Below are positions 1-12,024 of a stretch of DNA of 64,000 bases, piece after piece. The stretch is taken from assembly GCA_019914945.1 (NCBI GenBank), contig CM034099.1:12785001-12849000 (forward strand), given 5' to 3'. Within the stretch, counting starts at the first letter, position 1, and each line of letters opens with the position of its first letter. This DNA is from Typha latifolia. Its lineage: Eukaryota > Streptophyta > Magnoliopsida > Poales > Typhaceae. Both the position numbers and the translations under genes were made by a program. The notes beneath the pieces were generated by a model, which was given only the letters and a program-made list of their open reading frames with translations, made no database searches and was not told where the DNA came from.

Positions 1-2640
1 TGTGTTTTTGATGATGTTGGATTTGAGTCAAAAATATGTAGATTTATATTGATTTACGATTATTATTTAGTACTGATGGTGTTGTAGAATAATTTTGAAC
101 AATATTATAAGATTAAATTATTCAGTATATGTGGTGGACTTTGTTCGAATGATATAATAGAATATTAAGTTAAAACTTTTGAGAAATTACCATGTTTAGG
201 TGATTATTTATTAGAAATGAGATATGATGATTTTTTTATATGAATATTAAATTAGGTATTATGATATTGTCTTAATGATACAACTAGAGAGGTATGTAGA
301 CAGAATTATATATAGAGTATATGACATATATGACATATGACTATGCATTATGATCGATTTGAAAGTTGAACTAATTGCATCATAGGACGGATCATATTCA
401 GTGTATCGATGGATGTTTATTATACTACTACATGATAAACATATAATGATATATAGAAAGTGATTTTATTAGCATTTATATAGTCGTTAGCTTATATGTT
501 AAATTCTTACTAGAAGTTATTTAGCAAGCTTTTTGAATGATGAGATTGATCTTAATAATTGTAATGACTTACATGTTTGCATTTGAGTCTTAAGGTAAAT
601 ATATCTGATTAGGAGATAATGATTATAGAATTGATAATTCTATTCTAGTTGTGAAATTTTGATTTCTAATGAATTGCAAGGTTAAGGATGTGAGTTGATC
701 TAAAGTAAGAGAAGATATATTATAAAGGTTGGATAGTTAATATATTCGGACATCTTATTATTTATATGAATTAATTTGTTTCAGATGCATATTGACATAT
801 CATAATAGCATGAATAATTCGGGAGATTGATTATAGTAGCTTTGTAGTTCATGGACAGAACTTTTGCAGATGTATCTAGATTATGTTTATGAATTCTTAA
901 TGATCAAGTATGATGGATTAGTGAATTCTTATAACTTTATTAGTTATATGATGCTAGATTGATGCTATTGAGTATATGTTAATAGTTGTTGGATATGGAT
1001 TGATATTATAAGTGGAGTATTATATTATTGAGTGTTACGATCCGACCACATGGGTTAAATCGAATCAAGTCTATTTATCTTTTAATTGATTCATTCTTAT
1101 GTAAGCCCTTAAGGCAAGTCTAATTAAGTCATATAAGCCTCTAAGACAAGTCTTAGTTCGAGTCGTATTTAAGGTTAATCTAATGCAAGTACTAGTTTGA
1201 GTCATATAAGCATTTAGGGCTAGTCCGAGTAGGACTCATTGTACCCTACCTCTATATATAATGGGCTAGGCTTTAATAATCCAAGCATTGAGAATTAATT
1301 GAGTTGTTATTTTCTTATTATCGCATTTATCGTTTTATCATAGCTGTTAAATCGTCTTTATCTTTCTAGGAGTAGATCGTAGCCCGAGAACCTTTCCACC
1401 TTCAAACCCTAGCCACCATCTTACTCTAGCAGCTGCCCTACTATACCCATCCACCACCACCCTTGGCCGTCCGCCACCCTCCGACGACTACTACAACGTC
1501 GGATATTTACTATCTTGTCCCGTTCTAACCTTGCTCCACTATTTTAGTTATATCTTTCCATCTAGACATCTAATTAATGTGAAACCACAGTCATTAGAAC
1601 TCTATATTTTCATAAATCATCCTACGAATGGATCGTTCTAGATCTGGTCTATAATATCGAGTTATTAAAAAGATTGTTGGATTATTTGGCAGAATTTACT
1701 AGAAAGTCATTGCATTTGAATATCATTAAATGAAGATCTTAGTGATTGAATTGATCATGATTGGATTGGAGCTATATGAATCATTGAATAGATAGTTTAG
1801 ATACGAAAATAATTGATAGAAAGATCATTATAAATTTTTAATATGTATGTTGTTTGAGGTAGTCTGAATTTAATTATTTATATATTGCAGGTTAAAGAGG
1901 AAGATAATGTAGGGAATCAGAAGGTTGTATAGATTTTATTTGATGTTGTAGTATCATTAATATTAACAGGTTGGATCCGATGTGTTGTATGTTATTTTGA
2001 AGAATGTATTATGAATATAAGTTGATATTATAGTCTTGATAGGTGTGATCTCTTATATTGATTTGTTTAGTAATTTGTATAATAATTTAAGCATATGAGC
2101 AGTGCACTTTAAATAAGAGAGTTTGTATTATTGCCTAAATTTTATGAGGACATTGGATGATAGTGAGTATGTTTAGGTTAGTGACATAATTTGTCTAGAA
2201 ATAGAAAAATGAGTTAAGTATTCGAGATATTTTTAAATAACTTATATTTATTCGTTCTTGCCAGTATTAGTGATAGTATTGAGGGATAATAGTTTAAGCA
2301 TGTTTGCGATCGGAGTATATATTCTGTAGATCTTAAAGATAATTTATTTAAATAAGTTATATTGTTTTATCATAGGTAATTATGTCATTTTATTACTATA
2401 TGGTTGTAGTTAGCAGAAGAAGTGATAGATTTGGACAGGTTGAAATATTTTGGAGTAGAACATGATACAATTAATAGATGACAACACTTTCTATATTGTA
2501 GAATCAGTGTACGTTTTTTCTTACAGGCCAGTGGTATTTTCGATATCTATGGATATAGTATAATTACTTAACTGACCTAGATCTAGAAATTTATTCTTAT
2601 ATGGAAGTTACTTGTGGTTGTGTAATGTTAGGAGTTAATG
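1..2640 (+). mobile_element. Internal domain of a LARD-like (family C) LTR element, non-coding
   Basis: There is no coding ORF in this AT-rich stretch. Parts of it (about 620-950 and 1665-2000) match, in the opposite orientation, the 14050-14764 segment that lies next to the primer-binding site of a family C LTR. Shared words include 'aattcgggagat', 'aatagcatga' and 'gatcaagtatgatggatta'. A non-coding internal domain that is nevertheless conserved between copies is the definition of a LARD (large retrotransposon derivative). The copy is open to the left of the window and is interrupted by a foreign LTR at about 1041-1660. Identity as internal domain is inferred from the homology, not from boundaries. 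Confidence 0.5.
1041..1660 (+). mobile_element. Probable solo LTR of an unrelated family inserted in the LARD domain
   Basis: The segment starts TGTTACGATCC and contains a TATA-like 'tctatatataat' at about 1251, followed by a pyrimidine-rich tail. It interrupts sequence that is continuous in the related copy at 14.4 kb. The right edge is uncertain (1630-1665) and I found no clean target-site duplication, so its solo-LTR status is inferred. Confidence 0.4.
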
Positions 2641-2677
2641 TATAACTGTAATAACCCAAGGTTAAAAAAAAATTCTG

Positions 2678-2711
2678 CACTGCATGGCACGACAACTCGT
2701 GCCATGCAGTG
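2678..2711 (+). repeat. Perfect hairpin near the LTR 5' end
   Basis: A 15-base arm, CACTGCATGGCACGA, is followed by a 4-base loop and its exact complement. The equivalent position of the LTR at 21876 carries a 32-base perfect palindrome (22022-22053) with different bases in the outer stem. Confidence 0.8.
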
Positions 2712-2826
2712 GCAGTGGAGGTGGGCGCCACGCAAACCCAAGCGCCGGCCCAGCCAACCTGGCCGAGCCAGCTGGCGCAGTAGGCCCCTGCCGCCACCGC
2801 CACCGCCGCAGCCCCCTCCCCACCGC

Positions 2827-2827
2827 T

Positions 2828-2867
<40 letters not shown>

Positions 2868-3180
2868 GCGGATTCATTCTCATCTTCCTCTCTTTCTCTC
2901 TCTCTCTCTCAAACACCCCTTCTCTCTCTCTACCCGCTGTCGCCGCCACCTCCACTAGCGCCGGTGAGCTTCCCTCCTTCTCTTTCTCTCTTTATCTCTC
3001 TCTCTCTCTCTTTCTATCTCTCTCTATCTCTCTTTCTCTCTTTGTCGGCTTTCTCTCGGACCGTCGGAGGATTGAGCCGTCGGCAAGAGGCTGGCCACTG
3101 AGTGGCCACCAGCAGCCGCACCCGTCCCCCATGGCCCAACCTTCTTCTTCTTTCTTCTTCTTCTTCTTCTTCTTCTTCTT

Positions 3181-3211
<31 letters not shown>

Positions 3212-3215
3212 TTCT
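2827..3215. repeat. CT and CTT microsatellites inside the LTR
   Basis: (CT)n runs occur at about 2827-2868, 2890-2910 and 2990-3045, and a (CTT)n run at about 3140-3215. They produce long Ser/Leu/Phe or Glu/Arg/Lys ORFs on both strands, which are artefacts. Confidence 0.85.
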
Positions 3216-3294
3216 CTTTCTTCTTCCTCTCCTCCTCCTTCTTCCCTTCTCTCCCTAGCTGCACCCTGCAAGGGGTGCTGGGCTCGGCCACCGA

Positions 3295-4575
3295 GTGGAG
3301 CAAGATACTCCCTTAGAGGTCTTGCCGGTGAGTGAGGAGTAGAGTGTGGTTAGTGTTATACGCCAGAAGAGTTATCTTATCTGATGTAATAGTTGACATC
3401 CTCCAAAGTGTATCTGTATTATTGTCTTATATTTTAGTAGGTGACATTATACTTGTATAATTATGTATATACCATCGTTGTGTATATGTAGTTGTGAAAA
3501 ACTCTTAATGGTATGTTGTGACCTGTGTGGGGGCCCATGTAGGGTTATTTGTATGTTGTTGACAGTTAGACTTGAGTTATTCTTAGTTTAAATGTTGTTG
3601 ATAAAATCATGATGTTACTACAGGTTTATTTGATTGTCAGTATCTAACCGAATGGTCAGGTGCTATGCACGTGCCGTGTGGGCTCGTGCCATGCACGTGT
3701 TTAGAGTTTAGGTGTCACATTTTAGAGTGGTATTAGAGTTTAGGTTTGTTAAGTATCCGGCATATCATCAAGAGCTTTTGTACATTGTCACCTTGAGTAT
3801 TCGGTGATGTTATATGGTAATTTCATCATGTGATATATTTTTTTTAGTTAAGGATATAATATGCTCACTCATGAGAATTAATTTCATTCATATACATGTC
3901 ATTGAGGATACATATATACATGTTCATACATGGCATCATGCTACTTTCTGATTCATATTATCCAGTACATGATTTACTCTCTATTTGGCATCACTGATTC
4001 GGGGTAAGGTCTAATCACTGAGCCTTTAGCTCATGACTCTCTTTGTTTTCTCCTTTTCAAAAACCCAAGTGAGCGCGTGGAGCAGGATACTCCCTTAGAG
4101 ACCTTGTGAGTAGGCAAAGAATAGTGTGTGGTTAGTATTTTGCGCTAGATGAGTTTTCTTATTTGATGTATTAGTAGATATCCTCCAAGTATGTCTTTAT
4201 CCTTGTCTTATATTCTAGCATGTGACTTTGTACTTGTATAATGATGTATATACCACCGCTGTGTATATGTAGTTGTGAAAAGCTCTTGATGATGTGTTGT
4301 GGCCTGTGTGGGGCCCATGTAGGGTTATTTGTATGATGTTAACAGTTAGACTTGAGTTATTCTTAGTTTAAATGTTATGGATAAAATCATGATGTTACTA
4401 TAGGTTTATTTGATTGTTAGTATCTAACTGAATGGTCAGGTGCTATGCATGTGCCGTGTGGGCTCGTGTCATGCACGTGTTTTAGAGTTTAGGTGTCACA
4501 TTTTAGAGTGGTGTTAGAGCCAGGTTTGTTAAGTATCCGGCATATCATCAAGAGCTTTTGTACAGTCACCTTGAG
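3295..4575 (+). repeat. Direct duplication of LTR end + PBS + leader in element B
   Basis: Sequence 3295-3780 recurs at about 4077-4562. Each copy ends ...GTGTCACA, then TTTTAGAG, a PBS-like motif (TGGTATTAGAG at 3728-3738; TGGTGTTAGAGCC at 4509-4521) and the leader words 'ccggcatatcatcaagagc'. Between them lies a middle piece of family C-like LTR (3840-4070). The gag start follows only the second copy. Confidence 0.75.
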
Positions 4576-4675
4576 TCTAGGAAAATGCTGCGGTCTTAGG
4601 GTTACGCAAGAGATAAATTTTAGAATTTTACTTGATCACTAATCAGTTGATGAATTTGATCATTTCTATAGAAAG

Positions 4676-5488
4676 ATGCCACCCCGTCGCAGAGGTTCAC
4701 AGTCTAGGGTGACCTCCACAGTTGAGGCCCCTACTGAGACCCCAGAAGCTCCTCCATCTATAGAGGAGCGTGATCCTATTTCGCGCCTCCTGGACAGTCG
4801 AGAAAGACTTATTGAGGAAATCCTTCGAGGTAGAGGAGCTGGCATATCAGCAGAGAGCTCTAAGCCGCCTCCTACAGCGGGCATCACCTTAAATAAGTTT
4901 ATGCAGTTAAACCCCCGATTTATAGTGGAGGTGTTGATCCACTGGAGGCCAGTGGATGATTATCGGACATAGAGAAAATGTTGGATACTTTACGATGTAA
5001 TGATCAACGGAAGGTAGCCTTTGCTGCCTTTATGCTCCGAGATGAGGCAAAACAATGGTGGAAAGCTACAGAAAGACTGATAAAATCAAGGATAGGGGAC
5101 GCTATCATCACTTGGGCGTTATTTCTGGATGCCTTTGATCAAAAGCATTTTCCAGCCTGGAGGAAAGAAAAGATGGAAGAAGAATTTCTGCATTTACGTC
5201 AGGGTCCTATGACGGTGGCAGAGTACGAGGTCAAATTTAATGCTTTAGTCCGTTTTGCACCCCCACCAAGTTCCAAATGAAGCAGCAAGAACTCGACGCT
5301 TCAAGCATGGGCTAAATTATGCTATACGTCAGAGCTTGGAGGCAACAGGCCTCATCCCTTATGTTGATACAGTAGAGAGGGCTATGGCACTGGAGGGGGT
5401 GATTAAGGAGAAGAGGGCTATGGAAGCTCGGCGATCTAGGACACAGTTTGGGCGAGGCGAGAGTTCTAGAGTTCATTCTATTAGCTAG
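4676..5488 (+). pseudogene. Gag pseudogene of Ty3/gypsy element B
   Basis: The ORF starts at an ATG (MPPRRRGSQSR...) after the PBS and leader. It reads as retrotransposon Gag in three pieces: 4676-4972, ended by an in-frame stop; 4978-5280, holding the core gag region with the hallmark 'LRDEAKQWWKATERL' and 'MTVAEYEVKFNALVRFAP'; and 5255-5488, reached by a frameshift. Gag would form the virus-like particle. The bulky LTR and this gag resemble the Tekay/Del group of chromoviruses, which is a family-level guess. No zinc knuckle, protease, RT or integrase follows, so the copy is dead. Confidence 0.75.
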
Positions 5489-7047
5489 AGCTTACCGCCT
5501 TCGCAGTCGCAGCGTCGCCTTTCTTACCATCCCTATCGGGGAAGTCTAGAATAATGTAATTACAATTATTATACTTTTCATGACACTCTAGGAAATGTCG
5601 GTATTAATATATGCATCTAGTGTACCATGATATATCTTAACATGTGCAGTTATTGATAATTTACTCATCATGATATTATGAGAATGTTAGCATATATATT
5701 AGTGTAATGATGCTCTATATGTATTTTGTATGATAGACTCTTGCATAAATATCTGTTGTGAATATAGAATGTGACGATCATGATGATTATGATATGCCTT
5801 ATACACTTACAGACACTGCACCACTTCCACCTATCATTAGTAGTCAGGTTCTAACTAGGCAGTGTTCCTACTCACTCAGCCTAGGGTTCGTGGTAGAGTG
5901 TATCCTATATGACTATACTATTAGCGGTCTACACCTGAGGTCGGGAGCTTGTGTGGCATTCAGGTAATTATACTGCATACTAGATTATGATGATAGAAGA
6001 ACATGATTGTGAGGTGATGATATATCTCTAGCGGTACCCGATGACGCAGGGTTAGGGCATCCGTTGATGAGCCGAGGGCTCCCGATTCTCTCACTGAGGG
6101 CGGTGATGATTTAGAGAGAGTGAGATATGGGCTTACGACAGGGGTCCTTAGTCTGATGGCCACAGACAACCGATCACATGTAGTGTCGCTATGCATGTGT
6201 AGGTGGCATTACCGGTAGATGTGTATATATCCTCCCTCGATGTATGAGATGATAGATGGTTATGTGATTGATGATTTTCTTGAGAGTATTTACCTTAGTG
6301 AATAGCTCAGTGAGCTATGATAAATATGATTAATGCCTTGGTGGGCATGAGATGACTACACTACTCTTTTATTGTTGTGCATAACATGTAAACACTATGA
6401 TTAAGATTTGTATGAATAAAAGATTGTAATAAGCTTCATATCTGTGTGGACTTATCCTAATACGTTTAGGAATTGGCATGTTTCAAGATAGTGACGTGTA
6501 GTCCTTATTGATTGCATTGATTTAGTAACTCATGGTAAGTTATTTAAACAAGTATATTATTATTGCTAGCAACTATAAGCATGCATTGGATATGCACCTG
6601 TGATTTCATTGTTATGGATTGTATAGATTCTACTCGCTGGGCTGTGTGCTCACCACCTCTTGGTGATATTATTTCAGAGCTAGGGGATGTATGTGCGGGT
6701 AGCGAGGAGTAGCTGCCTTTTCATTTCAATATGTCTATTTGTTGTATTGAGCCCCTGCGAGGGCGTTATGATTGACGTTGTATTTTGGACTTTAGAGTTG
6801 TATTTTCGATGTGTATCCTGAAGGCTTGTTGTGGCCTGTGGAACTTGTATCCGGACTCCTACGGTTGAGTTTATTTAGGGTATGAACTTGTGTTGTTATG
6901 TGCCTTATGAAATCCTAATCTGAAAAAGTGATATTATATAATTGTCGATTTGATTAGAAGGTAGTGGAACTAGATATGCTGATTTTCTTACAATACCAGT
7001 GCGATTTAAATTTCGAAGCCGAAATTTTTATAAGGGGGGAAAGAAAA
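5489..7047 (+). mobile_element. Pol-deleted remainder of element B with polypurine tract
   Basis: No protease, RT, RNase H or integrase motif is visible in any frame. Just before the 3' LTR a short reading frame (PVRFKFRSRNFYKGG) looks like the C-terminal tail of a gypsy polyprotein. It runs into a polypurine tract, AAGGGGGGAAAGAAAA, at 7032-7047, the plus-strand primer for reverse transcription. The 5.5-6.9 kb stretch is non-coding and may include a further degenerate LTR, which I could not bound. Confidence 0.55.
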
Positions 7048-7640
7048 TGTAACAACCCAACCTAAAATAAAATTATTTTTGCGCCCGACGTGGCCGGCCA
7101 CACTATGGCCGTCCTCATGCCCATGCCTTGTCAGCTTGCATGGGGTGGGTGCCACGTGCCCCACCGCTGTTGCTGTAGGGCCTCGGTGCCGTTGGAGCCA
7201 CCGTCATCCCCCTCCTCCCTCCCGCCTCTCTCTCTTATTCTTCTCTCCCTTCTCTCTCTTTCAGTCTCTCTCTCACTCTCCTCTCTCCCCCACACTCTCT
7301 TTCTCTCTCTCTCTCTCTCACTACTATCGCCGCCGATTCGCTATTGCTGCTGCCGTGCTACCGACGCGGGTGAGCCTCCTCTTTCTTATTCTTCTCTCTC
7401 TATCTCTTTCTCCCTCTCTCTTTCTCTATTTCTCTCTATTTTTCTCCTTCTCTCTCTCCCCTACTACCGTCGCCTTGGACCACCTGATCTGTCGTCGGGA
7501 AGCGATCGGTGCTCCCTCATCCCCTCTCTTCTCCCATCTCTCTCTCATTCTCTCACTTAGGCTCGGGCTCGCTGGAGCCGAGCTATCGGCGAGAGACCGG
7601 TCGCTATTCCTTCTCCGATTCCGGTGGTGTGGATGGCAAG
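7048..7640 (+). mobile_element. 3' LTR of element B, truncated
   Basis: It starts TGTAACAACCC directly after the polypurine tract. It has the same layout as the 2647 LTR: a GC-rich palindromic start (GTGGCCGGCCAC at 7090-7101), then CT-rich blocks. It breaks off at about 7640, where sequence similar to the family A LTR begins. Confidence 0.6.
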
Positions 7641-8135
7641 CAAAAATATTATGATAAATGAATATTGAATTCTATACCCTTCCCTTCCTCTCTACCCTAA
7701 TCTTCCTTCGCGTTCGTTCAAGTCCTAGTCGTGCGCCATCTCAACATCGGTGATCCTCTAACCTTCCTCCTCTGTTGAGTCCTCCCTCCTCCTTGGGATC
7801 TCGACCCCTTCTCCCCCCTCATACTTCTCCCCTAAGCACCACAATCCATCCACCATATCACCATTATCATCCCTTACCCCATCATAACCACCACCCATCA
7901 CTTTAACCATCAGCCCCACTTTTACGTATTTTTGTCCTAGTTGCAGTCAGGAATCGTGAGGGACGTAAATACCAAAAATGTAGATCAGAAAATTATTGTA
8001 ATAACCCAAGTAGGGTAAAAAAAGTGGCCTCGTGCATGGTGAGGCGCCACACGCCCACCGCCGCTGTCGCAACCAACCGGCTGCGGCTAGCTGGCCGTGG
8101 CGGGCCCCAGCACTACATCCCTTTTTCCCCTCCAC

Positions 8136-8181
<46 letters not shown>

Positions 8182-10100
8182 CCACCCTCTCACTCTACTC
8201 TCTCTCGCACTCCTTTCTCTCCTCATTGCCAACACCTTCCCTGGAGTCGTCGTCGTCGGTGAGATCTCTCACTCCCCTCTCTTTCCTTTTCTTCCTCTCT
8301 CTCTTTCCCTCTCTCTTTCTTGCCTTGAGCTCGGGCTCACCGTAGCCGAGCCATCGACGAGAGGCTGGCCAGCAGCGGCCGAGCCCCTCCCCGCCAGCCC
8401 GGGTCCACTCCCTCCACCTTCTTCTCTTCTCTTCTTTTCTTCTTCTTCTTCTTCTTCTTCTTTTCTTTCTTTCTTCTTCTTCTTTCCTTCTTCTTCTTCT
8501 TTCTTTCTTTCTTTCTTCTTCTTCTTCTTCTTCTTCTTTCTTTCTTTCTTTCTTCTTCTTCTTCTTCTTCTTCTTCTTCTTCTTCAATTGTTCCCCTTTA
8601 CCTTGAAAGTGGGGCTTGGCCTAGCATCAGCATCAGAGCAAACAAAGGCCGAGCCCAAAAGACTCGACAAGGGAATTGCTCCCTTTTAATTTGTTTACAT
8701 TAATTATATGATTTAGTTTCTAAAATTTAGGTAAATCAGTTTATCTAGATGGTAGATTATTTTGATAATTTACGCTCACTAGTATAAGTATTAGCCAAGT
8801 ATTTTTTGTATAATAATTTATTAATTATAGTTATAAATACTTGCATATGATTATATATAGTTTAGCCATTATTTATTAGATTAATACATGTAATCATATT
8901 GATAATAATCTTATATTTTATATAGTTAGTTTTATTAAAAATAATTAAATTATATAAGTTTCTATTAATTTTTATGTATGCTTATACATGCATATATTTA
9001 ATATATTTGAATATACAATGTGTTTCTAGCAACTTATTATTATATATATATATATATATTATTTTCTATGCAATAAAATGCTGAGCTCAGATATATTTAT
9101 GGATAATAATTATTATATGTATGATTAGTAACGAGTTAAGTAAAAGTAGTAATTGCCAAATAATTGAATATAGTTAGTTATTTTATGTACATATATTTTA
9201 ATTATATTATTGTATATCTGATTCTTTTATGCTTAAAGAGATTAATTATTATATGCCTAATATATAATTAGAATAAGCTTATCTTAATTATATATATAAT
9301 GTATATCAAGTTATTTAATAAAATCAAATAATTTATTCTATTTTACACCAATGAATTCTAAATGGGATAAACGGCTAACATCATATTACTTAAATATTCT
9401 CAGATGCCGAATTCCCTTATGTGAGACCCCGTTGATCCTGACGATGAGTAGAGGTTTGACTGAAGGAAGTGAGAGATACATGATTTGCGTCTTCTGATCA
9501 GTATAAATAGTCTTATCCTCTGAGGTGAGCTATAGTCGTGAGGTGGTATAGAATCTAGTTTAACCAAATATTGAGTTGTATCGTTATTTGTTATATTTGC
9601 AGTTTTTTATATCAAATGATGATTTATATAGTACATGTCAGATTATAGTGCACTCGTGTATCAGTTCTTTAGTTATATCTTAATGGTTTGTTGTGGCCTC
9701 TGTGGGTCCTGCCAGATTAGGTAGTGGTCTTATGTATATTATTGTACATTTAGATATTCATATGTTAACAGATTTATTTGGTTGATAATATGATTCATTT
9801 GGTGTTAGATTATGTGAGTATGAATATGTTAGCATGTATTATTTGATGATGTTATGATTATATATGAATAGGAGTGTATTTGTGCGTGATGTGCCTTGCC
9901 CGTCCTGTCGTGTGCGCGGGCGTGTCATGTGGGCGCATGGGCTTGCACGCGCCTATGTCGGGCGAGGGTGTTTCAGTTACGAATCGACCACCGTTGGTTT
10001 CATAATTTTCTATCTATAGTAGAATCTTTGGTGAATAGTTTCTTTGACTATGTGGGCTATTTTTCTACATTCTATCCGGATCGGAAAGCGGACGCATGAA
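7640..10100 (+). mobile_element. Family A LTR fragment (+ orientation) split by a solo C LTR
   Basis: 7640-7996 and 9976-10095 match, on the opposite strand, consecutive parts of the family A LTRs at 11209 and 51936. Shared words include 'tgtagatcag', 'gttacgaatc', 'cataattttctat' and 'gaatctttggtgaata'. The two halves are separated by the family C LTR 7997-9975, which therefore inserted into it. This is the only family A LTR in + orientation in the window. Confidence 0.55.
7997..9975 (+). mobile_element. Solo LTR of family C, internally deleted
   Basis: It runs from TGTAATAACCC to ...GGTGTTTCA. Order: GC-rich start with a bulged hairpin (8024-8050), (CT)n (8139-8180), (CTT)n (8437-8584), an AT-rich core (8690-9420), and a 3' part matching 26000-26440. 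The 1.2 kb that lies at 23650-24780 in the longer copy is missing, the junction being near 9530. It interrupts a family A LTR. The flanking 5-mers (ATTAT / GTTAC) are only partly alike, so the duplication has decayed. Confidence 0.6.
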
Positions 10101-11109
10101 CCATAATAATTTTCCTATTGGCTTTATATTACCGCCTAAATTCCGGATTTGTATGATCTGTTGTAGTACTGGATATATGCATATAATTTCTCATGTATTA
10201 GAAAATTATGAAAATAAATATGTATGTGATATGATGGCTGAAACGGTATTTGATCCGGACTAGTATTTTAGATATGTGGTACATGGTAACGACTTAAGAT
10301 ATCCTGTGAAAATACTTTAGAATAAATATGATGTGAGCTATAGATGCGAGACGGTATAGAAAATAGTTTATATAGATATTGAGTTGTGCTATTATTGGAT
10401 ATTTATACTCCATTGTATCAGACTATAAATTGTATAAAACATGTTAGATTATAATGTACTCATGTATTATTGATTTTAGTTGTATCTGGATAGTTTGTTA
10501 TGGCCTATGTGAGCCCTACTAGATTATGTAGTTGTCTAATATGGTTATTATAGACTTAGATATTAATATGTTAACAGGTTTATTTAGTTGAAAGTATGAT
10601 TTATCTTTGAGATGGATTATGTTGAGTATTGGTATATCTGTGCGTGACAGACCCTGCCCGATCTGTCGCATTACAACTCAGGTGGTATCAAAGCCTGGGT
10701 TAAATGATGATCTGGCAAACCATCAAGTATAAGAGTTGTCGGTTTATTTTAGGATTACGCTAGTAGTTGATATTTACGAGTTGGATATTAATTGATTGAG
10801 ATATATGCCTAAGTTATAATGTTGAGGTTAGTAAGTTTGATGCTTGATGATATTGATAGAAAAAATTTGAGATAGTGGTATATTGAGGATTTACCAGAGC
10901 TACTAATGAATAGGAAGAAATATTACTAAATCATGCATTAATATACTATAGAGGACATGTCTTGATGCAGATGTGTTATAATCTACGAAGTGTAATATTG
11001 GAGATGTACACATGTTCATATGATGCGGTAAAGTGTATAAATTCGTAAACATGTGGAAATAGTTATTTATGCAGAAGGATTATTATTAGTAGAAATTTGT
11101 AAACATGAT
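10100..11109 (+). mobile_element. Family C fragment: LTR 3' end, PBS and start of internal domain
   Basis: 10100-10675 aligns with pieces of the long LTR (24000-24100 and 25930-26440) and ends ...CGCATTACA. A primer-binding site complementary to initiator tRNA-Met, TGGTATCAAAGCC, follows at 10683-10695. The leader 'gcaaaccatcaagtat' is also found beside the PBS at about 14705 on the other strand. No ORF follows, in line with a non-coding LARD. It is cut at about 11110 by a family A element. Confidence 0.65.
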
Positions 11110-11171
11110 TCCCTTGTCGGTATGCTCTCCATTGGTCTCCTTGTAAATGTCATCTTCGTTGTTTCCACCAT
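11110..11171 (-). pseudogene. Gag N-terminal stub of a second family A element
   Basis: Read on the minus strand from an ATG at 11171 it gives MVETTKMTFTRRPMESIPTR, nearly identical to the intact gag start at 21761. A PBS (complement of GGCTTTGATACCA, 11195-11207) lies between it and the LTR at 11209. The rest of this element is gone. The LTR at 11209 is therefore shared by two elements in tandem. Confidence 0.65.
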
Positions 11172-11208
11172 TAATGCAGGTTTGAGGTTTGCGTGGCTTT
11201 GATACCAA

Positions 11209-12024
11209 TGATAGGCTACTAAACGATTCCTTCAATATCTGAATTTATTGTAGATCGCAGTCCGCTCAACCGATAGTAAATATTCACTAAATATTATCCT
11301 GTTGTTAGAAAATTATGACACCAAGTGGAATTGATCCGTAACTCCCTGATATACGTTTTTCGTACAGATTCAAACTACAACTGGGACTAAAACAAATATA
11401 TTACAGATAATGGTGGTGGTGACGGGTGGAGTGGATGATAAGGTTATGGATAATAATGGAGATGAGGGTGGATGGGTGATGTTGTTTGAGGGATAAAGAC
11501 GAAAGGGAAGAAGTGGTCGAGATCCCAAAGAAAATGGAGGACTTGACAGACGAGGGAGATTAGAAGTTAGGAGAGGCCTTGCCAACGGTAGAGGTGGTAG
11601 GTTGGTGAAAAGGATGGAAGCAGATTAGGGTAGAGAGAAGATAGAGAGGCAAGAAACTAATATTCCAATAGCATAATGATTTTGGCTGTCATCCACACCT
11701 TTATAGAGGCTAGCCAACAAGCCCTAATAATGATAATTAACCCTAATTCTAGTGGACTCTCACCGATCGCGTTCGACCACACAAAAAGCGTTCTCTGTCG
11801 ATGCGAACGCGATGCAGACGTTCGAACGCAGTGTTCGAACTTGCCCGACGGCGTTCGAACATGCATTTTGCATTCTCTATTTTTGCGAACTTAATGCAGG
11901 CGTTCGCAACAGAATTTGATCATGATTCTTTCTGCGTTCAAACGCGACCTACAAGAATTTTATTTTAATAAAAATAAATAACTAATGCAATAAGAAAAAA
12001 ACTTTAACAAGCTGTATTAGCCCA
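11209..12024 (-). mobile_element. LTR of Ty3/gypsy family A (minus orientation)
   Basis: It has TG...CA ends (TGATAGGCTAC ... TTAGCCCA). A PBS lies on its left, and on its right is a polypurine tract (complement of CCATGCTTCCCCCACC, 12025-12040). It therefore serves as the 5' LTR of the stub on the left and the 3' LTR of the element on the right. A TATA-like signal lies at 11694-11700 on the minus strand, and an array of GTTCGAAC words lies upstream of it (11766-11945). Confidence 0.75.
11766..11945. promoter_or_regulatory. GTTCGAAC palindrome array in the family A U3
   Basis: Three full GTTCGAAC words (about 11821-11860) and several half-sites (GCGTTC, GCGAACGC, GCGTTCGC, GCGTTCAAACGC) fall within 180 bases. 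Given minus-strand transcription they lie roughly 70-250 bases upstream of the TATA-like box. A regulatory role is inferred from position and repetition only. Confidence 0.4.

Larger units (their letters stand above)
2647..3719 (+). mobile_element. 5' LTR of gypsy element B
   Basis: It begins TGTAATAACCC and ends TGTCACA (TG...CA ends), and a primer-binding site follows 8 bases later. It contains a 34-base hairpin (2678-2711), a (CT)n block (about 2827-2910 and 2990-3045) and a (CTT)n block (about 3140-3215). The start motif is shared with the LTR starts at 7048, 7997 and 21876. The last 430 bases are repeated at 4077-4500. Confidence 0.75.
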
